Assembly (NCBI GenBank): GCA_037176845.1
Contig: JAYKXP010000114.1
Location: 62,001 to 126,000 of the forward strand
Origin: Paramarasmius palmivorus
Taxonomy: Eukaryota > Basidiomycota > Agaricomycetes > Agaricales > Marasmiaceae
DNA: 64,000 bases
Direction: 5' to 3'
Part shown: in pieces, positions 55,642 through 64,000 of the stretch
How positions within the stretch are numbered: the first letter of the stretch is position 1
Layout of the letters: each line of letters starts with the position of its first letter
Position numbers and translations under genes: made by a program
The notes under the pieces: model-generated
The model's database searches: none
Seen by the model: only the letters and a program-made list of their open reading frames with translations
What the model was told of the DNA's origin: nothing

Positions 55642-57552
55642 CTACTCTTCCATTACACCGTCCTCTTTCTCTTCGCCTTCCTTCTCCTTCTGTTTACCCT
55701 TGGACGAGTCTTCTGCATTAGCATTGGAACTGGTAGCCTCGACACCTTCCATAGCATCCACTTCCAATTCAGTCACGTCGACTTTAACCTCGGGGCCTGC
55801 CCAGACCCGCATCGTAGGTTGCCAGATCATAACAACATTATCTTCAGAGGTACTAGCTGCAGTCCAGTTTTCTCCTGTGCCAGGAGCCCAGCAGAAATCT
55901 GTCGGGCGAGAAGTGTGTCCTAGACATATATTTGTTTAGTCACGGTCTCGAACTGAAAACGAAGCTGAAAGCACCTCCGTGAACAAATAACAGCTCGGGC
56001 GGCCCATCTTCCTGGTCATCCGGGGTCTGTTCTTGACCAATCAGAGAGAGATCCCATATATTTACTCTCCTGTCACTCGACGCCGAGGCGAAGATGGTTG
56101 GGTTGTGAGGAGACCAAGCTAGGTGAAGTACTTCATCTTGATGACCCTCAAAAACATGAAGCTTCTTGTGGGGAGAGCGAGTGTCGTGTAGAATGGCCGT
56201 CTGTTGTCCAGCGCGTAGCCGTTAGTACAGAAAACAGCGTCTGAAAGACGTAAAACGTACATGATCACCGCTGCCTGTGACGATGAGATGTTCAGAGGCA
56301 GGGCTGTATGCGACAGCCAAGATCTCTCGGTCATGGGCTTGTATCTTGGTCACTGGCTCTCCGGGCGTTCTGGTATCCCAGCTGGATGAAGTAGATCGTA
56401 TCTCAGTAAATAGGAGTCCACGTATGGGTTTGCAACACGCACATCATGAGCATTTTATCGTCACCGACGCTAGCAAAAATGTTCTCTTTGGTTGCGTGCC
56501 AGTCAACATCCTGTACAGATGTTGAGTATGGGTAGTCTGGGGATTAGTCTTGAGTACTTACCCCGACGACTGAGGCATGTCCTTTAAAGACATTGGTAGG
56601 TTCAATGGAAGTCTTTGCTTTGGTGTACGAATTGACATCCCTGCAGGACGTTGAGAACATCACCACAAGCATCAAGATATACCAAAAACGTACCAATGAC
56701 AGACTGTCATATCCTCCGACGCGCCCAAAATGTGTCCAGCCTTATTCGGGTTCCAAGCAAGTCCATAACTATTCCCAGCTCTGAGCAAACTAACCAGAAC
56801 ATGAACGAACCTTATACTCACCCTTCACGACTCTGCCCAACCAACCTGATATCAGGCCTACACACTCCATCTCTCTCAGGCTCACTCGGGTGCTTCGTCC
56901 TGTCAAACACCAACACCTCCCCACTAACTGCCTTTGTCGCAATTAAATCCGGATTCTGAGGCATATACCTCGCGCGATTGACTTCTCCCGCATGATTGAT
57001 CTTTTGTGTAACCTGAATCCTAGGCGCAGGTGGAATAGTATGCCCACCGAGTTCTCCACGCTCATCGTCATAGTCGTTCCTGGATAGTTTTTGTGATGAA
57101 GCAGAGTTGTCGCGTTTGGGAATGGAAACTGTGGCAATTTGGAGGTAGTCTTGGGCTTGTCCAGAAGTATGGGTACCTAGGAGGAGACGGTGGACTGTGT
57201 ACGACTTGTTGGCTGGTCTGCGAAAGAGGTTTGGTTGAATTTTTCCCGCGAGATGAGGTAGGACATACGATTCTTTGTCTGGGAACCACTGGCAGGTCAA
57301 TGAAGGCCAGTCAAGGGCATGCGTGATTACTAGGTCATAGAGATAAGGTGCATTCTTCTTCCTGTATTCTTGGTGAGATTTCCTCTGGTGACTCGGTCAT
57401 GTTTGGAGAATTTTTACCAGACTTTGTATTCCTGGTTCTCGACCGTCAGTCTGCTAATACAGCTTCTTAGATATTATACATACCTCATTAATGAGCTTGT
57501 TCTCTTCCTCAGCAGCTAGATCATCCTCAACTTCTTCAACTTGGGGTTTCAT
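55642..57552 (-). CDS. RBBP4/7-type WD40 histone-binding protein (Msi1/Hat2/Mis16)
   Basis: WD40 chaperone of histone H3-H4 shared by CAF-1, HAT1 and deacetylase complexes in the nucleus. The N-terminal helix MKPQVEEVEDDLAAEEENKL leads to INE-YKVWKK, the family histone H4-binding start. Repeats then follow: LTGLHWPSLTCQWFPDK, QDYLQIATVSIPKRD, GEVNRARYMPQNPDLIATKA, YGLAWNPNKAGHILGASED, DVDWHATKENIFASVGDDKM, WDTRTPGEPVTKIQAHDREI, VLHLAWSPHNPTIFASASSD, RRVNIWDLSLIGQEQTPDD, GGHTSRPTDFCWAPGTGENW and NVVMIWQPTMRVWAGPE. The C-terminus is acidic and Glu/Lys-rich, ending EEKEDGVMEE. It has about ten exons. Sequence does not separate the Msi1 and Hat2 roles; many fungi have one gene for both. Confidence 0.92.
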
Positions 57553-57888
57553 GGTATACGAGATGTAGCGAACGTGGCGGTCAAGAGCAAGAAAAGACGC
57601 GACAACGACGCGTTCACCGTCAATCCTAGATTCTCACGTTCAAAGAAAGACCTTTTTTCTCTCAACAATAATAGCATAAATTCTATCTACATTTCATGCG
57701 ACAAAGTCACAGGAGCATTATGCAGTACTTTGGGAAGATTCCCTAAAGGTGAAGATGAGATGAAGCCAAGCTCTGTGGACTTGATACGAATAGAGTCCAA
57801 TTGCCAATCTATATGCCTAGTGACGACGACGACCGACGAGTGCATGCATGCAAGAGGTGATAAGGGGTACACAAATGAATATTATTGA

Positions 57889-58276
57889 TTATGCGGCGGT
57901 CTCCCATTTCACTAGTAACTTCTCCAAGTCGAATCGAGGGTCTTCCGGGTCTGTTATGACTGTAACCGTGTCCATGTCAATGAACATGACATACGCCTGG
58001 GATTCTCGAAAGACTCACCACCATCATTCGAAGGTTTTCCTGAAGCCTGCTTCTTTTTCCATGCCTCCTTGGCCTGTGCAATCAACTGTTCTCGCTCATG
58101 CTTCGCGTGCTCCAGTTTCTTCTCGTCATGGGCTGCTTGAAGCGTCCGTCTGTGGTAGAACCCGTAGATAACACCGGTGAAAAGAGCCGTGTAACGGGCG
58201 ACCTGGTAGACTGTCAGTAAACTCGTTCGTACTGCATTAGAATTTTACAGCTCACGTTTAATGTTTGCGAGACCAT
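57889..58276 (-). CDS. ATP21: Mitochondrial F1Fo ATP synthase subunit e (Atp21/Tim11)
   Basis: Small inner-membrane subunit needed for ATP synthase dimers and cristae shape. Three exons (58276-58256, 58202-58019, 57950-57889) give 88 residues. The start MVSQTLNVARYTALFTGVIY carries the single membrane helix, and FTGVIYGFYHRRTL includes the GxxxY/G-type packing face. A coiled-coil follows (EKKLEHAKHEREQLIAQAKE), then the C-terminus DPEDPRFDLEKLLVKWETAA. The last intron splits codon GAC after GDG, and removing it gives the canonical acidic C-terminus, which supports the model. Confidence 0.92.
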
Positions 58277-58619
58277 TGAGTAGAAATTAGATTAATAACT
58301 GGTCGCGAGACTCAAGGAGAGTGAGAGTTAGACCTATAAAAAGCAGATACACCAGCAGTTAATACTCCAAATGACAGGAATGTGAGGACGACTTGCCAGT
58401 ATTTTGAGGAAAGAGGACACAGTTGGACGTCGGGGACGGGAAATTTCGGTCGAGAGTTTACGTCAGCACTTCATGTCAAGCTTCGAGTACTCTTCCCCGT
58501 CAGACATTTTCAGGCTGCAAGTTCGTCCATATTTTTTTTTGCGAAGTTCCGAATCTCTGTTACAAAGGAGGTAAGAAAAGACAGTTGACAATGTAAGTAA
58601 AAGAAATAAACCAAAACAT
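58277..58619. other. Intergenic
   Basis: Promoter of the ATP synthase subunit e gene and 3' flank of the tRNA. A plus-strand open frame at 58382-58588 is not supported. Confidence 0.45.
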
Positions 58620-58701
58620 CTCCCTGGCTGGGAGTCGAACCCAGCTTTCGCGCGTCAGCAGTAGTGACAGGCGCGTGTACTAACCGATATACTACCAGGG
58701 A
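58620..58701 (-). tRNA. tRNA-Asp (GTC) with a 10-nt intron
   Basis: The minus strand starts TCCCTGGTAGTATATCGGTT (acceptor TCCCTGG pairing with CCAGGGA). The anticodon stem CGCGC pairs with GCGCG around loop CTGTCA/C, with anticodon GTC at positions 34-36. A 10-nt intron (CTACTGCTGA) lies one base 3' of the anticodon, the canonical position. The T arm is CTGGG-TTCGACT-CCCAG, and the discriminator base is G. It carries no encoded CCA. A and B box promoter elements are internal (TAGTATATCGG and GGTTCGACTCC). Confidence 0.93.
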
Positions 58702-59075
58702 CCTGACTTAAATAAAAACGTGGGGTACACAATCTCATGTATTTCAGTGATTGAAATCCAATAACCTACTTTAATACATACAATCCAATCCTCAACAAAC
58801 ATCTTGTAGTACTATGCTCCTAACTAAAGCATGCCAAAGCGTTACATGGTCGTGTATGCCCAGAAGAACCGCTATCGCGTTCCTGGGTCAAATGGCAAGC
58901 AAAACAGCTACATCTTGGGAATCATTGCGTAGTCGATATCATATCCTCGTTACGAGGTAGGTAGATCCCATAAGTATCGTGAGTTAATCCTGCGAAAAAC
59001 TATCAGGACATGAGAGGAAGCACGGGATAGAGAGTCTTACCTTCCAATACTAGATAGTGGTGCCACACAAATCAC
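58702..59075. other. Intergenic
   Basis: Between the tRNA 5' end and the AMPK beta stop codon. I see no open frame or structured element that I can support. Confidence 0.5.
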
Positions 59076-60967
59076 TTATGTGGGCTTGTAATAGATAGTT
59101 GTTAAATACTAGACGCGGAGAGATCAGTCTTTGAACAATTACCCAGGCCAATGAGACGAACCTTCTTCCTATACCTCACGGTCTCTCCTACAGCAAGCAC
59201 ACCATTCTTAATCGCACTAGTACACAAGTGGTGCAGCACGACGTGGCTTGGGACAGGTAGCACTGACGTATCGTCAGCAATCGTCCTATTATCCACCACA
59301 GTCGGTATGGCAGGAGGTCCTCTGGCTCTGGGAGGCGACATAGGTCTCTCACTAAGACTGACTCTTGGTGGAGACATCGGTCGACTGCTCCCTGAAGGCC
59401 CAGCGCTATCAGTCGAACTCCTCGACGCAGAAACGTCCGTTCCAGAAGCCGTCGTCACCGGTAATGGCCTCTCTGGACGCTCCCTCTCTTCTCTCTCCTC
59501 AGCGGCATGCGTAGTCATCCCCAAATTCCTCTTATCTCTCTCTCTTCTCCTCTCACGTTCACCGACTTTCCCGGTCCCAGGTACCAAATTCGCACCAGCC
59601 AACGCTACGCCCTGACTCACGCCAACCTTAATCGGCTGATTCAATATCAGCTTGTCCAAGATCCTAGGTAACCTCGGCGCAGGTGGGATATTTGGGAGGG
59701 GTACGAAACCGTTCACATGTTGTGTCCGGCCTCGACCTGGCTGTTCATAGCCTTGATACGACTGTTGATGTGCCAAGAAGGCTTCTTCCTGCTGAGCAGC
59801 CTCTATCAACTCGAGCGGTATCTCCGAAGTCCACTGAGGGGTATAAGGTGCAAACTTGACTGACGCGTTAGGTTTCTCGGCAAAGTCATTATCGTCATCG
59901 TCTGTCCAGAAGGAGTAGCCCTGCCTCTGAGGTGGTGGCGATGGCGGCGAAGCTGCGGCGATTTTAGATAGTGACGTAGCGGTAGGTGGAGCACTGCCGT
60001 CGAACCCAGGACCAACTGCGACGTAATTTGCCAGCCCACCTTCCTTGGTCGACGGTGGTCGGCAAGTCGTCCGCTACGCGCCATTGGTCGTCGACTAGGA
60101 AACGAAGATGATGTGTACCAGAACGTAGGAATATGGTTGTGCTGAATGTGTTCGAGTCTGGTGATCTAAAATGAAAGTTTATGGTGTTAGCACGGTGCAA
60201 GCGAAAGGGGGCACGAAAAAAACGGCTTACTCCCTGTCCATACGCCGTCTTCCTCTCCATTCATCATCCCCTTGCCTGGCCAGGAATACATTGGTGCCTC
60301 CTCCATGCCATGATATCTTGACCATAACTTCATCGCCATCCAAGCTCTCTCTTTCCTTTTTCTCGAGGACTTCCTTATCTACCAGCTCTCCTGAAATCGC
60401 TGGCGATATTGTCTTCTTCACCGGAAGAGCCTCTCGTAAAGAAGTAAAGGGGTTATATTGTCCAGAATTCACCACATTCTCCTTCTCTTCGTCGCGCGCA
60501 GCGCCATCCTCAGTTGAAGATAGTAGTGGTGTCGTCAACGGAGACTCCTGGGTTCGATACGAGTGCGGTCGCGATTGTGTATGTTGTGACGAGACGAAAC
60601 TCGATTGCGTTGAAGGTTGCCTGGAGCTGTTATTCGAAGTCCTCTTTCGGCTTCTGTAGTCCGGATCTACAGGCTGTCCCTCGTTCCAAAATAACGATCC
60701 CTGTCGTACCTGAGGGGGAATAGGTACAGGAATACTTCGATAGGGTGTTGTAGGTTGACTGTTCTGGTATGGATTCAAAGAAAGCGGCGCAAGATCTGGC
60801 AATTCGAGCGACTTTTTCTTTGCTCTGAGCGAACGGTGAGGTCGAGGGGTATGTAAATGAGATGTTCGTTCTCGTTCACGGTCCGAATATGATTTGGGAT
60901 TGGGGTTTGGAGAAGAGAATCGTCGAAGACCGCCTCCGCCGTTCTGGGTCGATGAAGAGTTACCCAT
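59076..60967 (-). CDS. AMPK/SNF1 complex beta subunit (Sip2/Gal83-like)
   Basis: Scaffold of the SNF1/AMPK energy-sensing kinase. Starts MGNSSSTQNGGGGLRRFSSP with an N-myristoylation-type MGNxxS. After a disordered Ser/Pro/Arg-rich region comes the CBM48 glycogen-binding domain: EVMVKISWHGGGTNVFLARQ, GDDEWRGRRRMDRESPDSNT, FLRSGTHHLRFLVDDQWRVA, DDLPTTVDQG. The C-terminal ASC domain holds YTPQWTSEIP, FVPLPNIPPAPRLPRILDKL, ILN, HVVLHHLCTSAIKNGVLAVG and, after a last intron, the invariant end YLTTIYYKPT (TAA at 59076-59078). Between VDQG and ANYVAVGPGFDG the frame needs one base fewer around 60039-60046 (GGAAGG on this strand). An apparent frameshift in such a conserved regulator points to a base-calling error. 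A long linker with Arg/Glu-rich and PMSPPR repeats separates the ASC parts. Confidence 0.9.
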
Positions 60968-62093
60968 GATAGGTTATAAAAAAAGAAGAGAAAGAAGAAA
61001 GAAGTGCCAAAAAATAGGCGTAGACGGGTGTTCAACTCGTGGTGGTGGTAGCGGTTCAAGAGAGGTCCAGAACTTGGTATACGAAATCGATAAAAGCAGC
61101 GATGGTAAGCGTAAGCTCCGAAGTCCGAAATCGGTCCGGTTTTCGGATTTTCTTTTTGTCTCGACTTCCGCAAATTCCGTGTGGATCGACAGTTTGGCCC
61201 TGGCAGCGTACGCCACAGAATGACAATGGCTCCACTGCAAGAATGTTTGAGCAATCTGGAAAGGGGCGATACTTGGGACTGGGGCGAACCTGAAGACGCT
61301 CGAAGACCTTCGAAGAGCCAGAAACGTTATGCGCTCAAGGTTTATCGATATCATTTTCAATGAAGCATTCAAATAACTCTGCTAGTAACGGCAACATGAA
61401 CAAGAACGTTGTCAACGTTTGTATCTTGGGTTCCGGATCTTCATACCTTCCTCACACTCCGGATTGACAGGGACAACGGTCCACTGAGGAATGGAGCAAG
61501 GTAAACCGAGACTCGGATTCGACTACTACGAGAAATGGTGGCAACAGGTGTACAAGAGCCAATGTCAAGGTTCATACCTGTTAATTCGAATATATTTGAC
61601 CTGCATCGAACAATGTGGGCGAGCGAAGTGAAGGCAAACACCCGAGACCACATCTACCAGTGATTTCAAGGACGAGCTGCGTCCTGGGTTATCGGCAAAT
61701 ACATATACAATGCGCTACACGAACCAAGAATGCACTGGATTTCTTTCATCGATTTCGACAGCATAATTGGAAGCACAACGGCAACGAGGCTTAGAAGTAA
61801 GCTGCTAAACCCGACGAAGTGTCTAAATCGCCGACTATGATCGATATATGAAGCTGTGATTACTAGAACGGGTATGGTTACACCCAAGCAAAGATGATGA
61901 GAGTTGTGACCAAGTCGCGTCGGAGTTTCCCGAAGCCATGTAAACCCAACTCCTCCCGAGCACTACAAAGCAGAAAGGTTCATTGATACAGTATGTATGT
62001 GCGGTATTCCATATTACATCGTGTATTCTACAAGAAGAATCTAAAGGTTATGTTATAAAACCTCCCATATACAAAACAATGACACAACAGGCG
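60968..62093. other. No supported gene
   Basis: 5' flank of the AMPK beta gene and 3' flank of the membrane-protein gene, which points left. Minus-strand frames at 60974-61372 and 60775-61254 overlap the AMPK beta 5' end in other frames and lack features. Confidence 0.45.
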
Positions 62094-63327
62094 CTACGCC
62101 GATACCTTCTCGATCTGATTTTGACGTGCTTCCCACCAAACCTTCTCCCTTGCAAGGCCCCATTTAGAGATGAAATAAGATATGACTCCACTGAACAGCG
62201 CCCAAATAAAGAATTGTCCCAGAACCCATCCAAACGCCCATGCCAGATTAGTCGTCCATGTCACCGCAGCTGTGATTCCGCAATAGACAGCAGCCATGAA
62301 TGTCCAATATACGGTTTGTATATACATTAATGAGCGGAAAGGCGGTGAGATGTTGTATCTTTCATAGGAATTAGTATCGAACCATGACGGAAAGATGAGA
62401 AGGGCAATTACCTAGCTTGTACATTCTTCCTCCATTCTCTGCCTCCTTCAAAATCTACCGCTCCGACATCCTCTAACGTGTAATATGCCGCGGGCTTCAT
62501 TGTTTCACCTTTCGGATCTGAAGACACTAGGAAGGGTAGTTTCGGCGCGAACAGGGATACTAAAAATACGACTCCGACTGGTCCGACGAGCATCATGGTA
62601 GACATGAGGAAGAAATCGTAGAATGCAATGGCAGGTGCAATGGCTAACGGGAATGCAAAGACGAGAAGGCCTAGTGTGTATGTCCACATCACGAAGTCAA
62701 GGTGCCACCATGTGTCGGTTATGAGAGGGCCGTACTTGGTTCGGTGCCGTGTTACTGACGAGTAAAGTGGGTTAAACGGTGCTGCGGAGAGACGAAGTAG
62801 AAGGGGACGTACGACGATAGAGCCTAAATGGAGCGTCGAAACAGCTTGATACTCCTAGAGCGGCTGAGCCGATACCGATAAGTTCTTTGTCAGATATTCG
62901 GGTGTCTATTCGATGCATCAAAGTCAGTGAACGTTGCGGGTAGCTTGAACGAGATAAAGAACTCACAAACATGTAAGGGATAGAACAATACACATGGAAC
63001 GACCACGTTACAAAATATAAGGAAGGTAATGTAGAGTGCCACAGCCCACCAGCGATAGCTGAAGTGGAGCGGAGGCAATTCTGCTAGCGTCGAATTTCGG
63101 TGTTCTGGAGGTTCGACCGCGGTCATTTGGGATAAATCTGATTCTCTCTTCTCGTTTGCGCTCATATTAAAGTCTGAGAATGAAGGTGAGGAAACAATGG
63201 AAGGGAAAAGTGAACTACAACTTTACGCACCTGAACTAGACTCGTTTTTTCTTCGTCCTTTGGCAAAACTTGTTGCGTCGTCGCTCCCAGCAGCTGTACT
63301 TGAGGTTGCAGTATTCGTGGTCGTCAT
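62094..63327 (-). CDS. Multi-pass membrane protein of unknown function
   Basis: Starts MTTTNTATSSTAAGSDDATS at 63327, with a polar cytosolic-type start; a 57-nt intron follows SSS and the second exon continues DFNMSANEKRESDLSQMTAV. About seven to nine membrane helices follow, including RWWAVALYITFLIFCNVVVP, FVMWTYTLGLLVFAFPLAIA, DFFLMSTMMLVGPVGVVFLV, YIQTVYWTFMAAVYCGITAA and VLGQFFIWALFSGVISYFIS. A soluble loop DPKGETMKPAAYYTLEDVGA sits between. The C-terminus is amphipathic (WWEARQNQIEKVSA). It is a fungal membrane-protein type that I have no name for; no transporter or enzyme motif is visible. It has five to six exons. Confidence 0.7.
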
Positions 63328-64000
63328 TTTAGAGGTCATAGAGGAGGTCGGAGAAGAAATTCAATTCTAAAATATGTTTGGAGCGAGAGCAACTTCACTG
63401 AACAGGAAACATGATGGGAGTGGGAAGCAATCCGAGAATGACGTCGACCATCCACAGCTCCCAAATAACCGTCGGATGATTACAGAAACGGCAGTTGTAA
63501 GCTTCTGATGTATTTTTAGATAACCTGTTTGTCAATAAATTGAGGGGATCAAGAGAGGATCCTTAACAATGGGGTAGTATTGAGTTATGTAGCTGGTGGA
63601 CGTCAAGTGAATCATTGTTTTCTTGGCAAGTTTGTTTTGACCTTACGTACCGGTCGCGTACTGTACTTGGGAAATGCACACGAAGAACGATTTTAGTAGA
63701 CAGCCAACGTGGTCTTGCTAATCATACAAGAGATACAAATATATCACCTAAATAGTCCTAGTACAATACACCATTCACCAAAGCCCTTCAGAACCAAGAA
63801 AATTCAATCCATGCGAGGTTTCTTCGGATTCGGTACGCTGAAACCGGAAACACCGAACCTCACCTCGTCCAAAGAGCGTTTGAGCGACCCACCGGATGTG
63901 CTGGTTGTTGAGGGTTCCCAAACTGTCGACGGATACGGTCGAGTAACTGTGCCTTCTATCATCCCGGTGATCCATGCGTAATCCTCACCGAGAATTAGCA
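63328..64000. other. Window end, no supported gene
   Basis: 5' flank of the membrane-protein gene. A plus-strand frame at 63709-63981 ends inside the window; from an internal ATG at 63811 it reads MRGFFGFGTLKPETPNLTSS, is polar, and could be coding, but I recognise nothing in it. Confidence 0.35.

Overview
The window looks like nuclear DNA of a mushroom-forming basidiomycete (Agaricomycetes type). The evidence is dense short introns (mostly 50-60 nt, GT-AG with a few GC-AG), a nuclear tRNA-Asp with a short anticodon-loop intron, and families typical of these fungi: a DUF6534-type seven-helix membrane protein, a PDR-type ABC transporter, a CmcJ/AsaB-like oxygenase pair, small secreted cysteine-rich proteins and a large degenerate Fe2OG-like family. 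Gene models below were assembled by eye by joining exons over splice sites. Outer coordinates are start codon to stop codon, introns included.

Layout. 1-1378: no supportable gene. 1379-3250: RIC8 G-alpha chaperone/exchange factor (-). 3540-6990: an imperfect tandem duplication carrying two nearly identical CmcJ/AsaB-like oxygenase genes (-). 8032-8365: a 76-residue single-dsRBD protein (+). 8696-11164: amidase-signature hydrolase (-). 12620-18221: a likely purine/ureide-use block, with an NCS1 permease (+) and two divergently transcribed PuuE-type polysaccharide-deacetylase-fold allantoinases sharing a 295-bp promoter region that holds a perfect 9-bp palindrome. 18384-19726: alpha/beta hydrolase (-). 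20925-21820: SAM methyltransferase with an apparent frameshift (+). 22924-24301: secreted EF-hand protein (-). 25278-30661: PDR/ABCG transporter with several apparent single-base frame changes (+). 31287-33668: two secreted cysteine-rich proteins, one built from three 252-bp tandem modules resembling BAS2 (-). 35301-41840: Dopey/DOP1 (+).

42075-53000 is the most unusual stretch. It holds a full-length ~1000-residue Fe2OG-like protein whose metal-binding residues look lost, then a DUF6534 membrane protein, then a paralogue lacking the oxygenase core through an apparent intron-to-intron deletion, then a decayed third copy interrupted by a 1.18-kb non-autonomous DNA transposon. The element has ~210-bp inverted arms, each with five CCCGGTAAT subrepeats, and an imperfect 8-bp target duplication lying in exon sequence of the relic.

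53248-63327 is mostly housekeeping: an unidentified gene, RAMP4/Ysy6 (+), RBBP4/Msi1-type WD40 protein (-), ATP synthase subunit e (-), tRNA-Asp (-), AMPK/SNF1 beta subunit (-) and a multi-pass membrane protein (-).

One pattern crosses the window. Six gene models need single-base indels to keep the family reading frame, and nearly all lie in short homopolymer runs. Because a conserved AMPK beta subunit is among them, base-level assembly error is at least as likely as widespread pseudogenisation.
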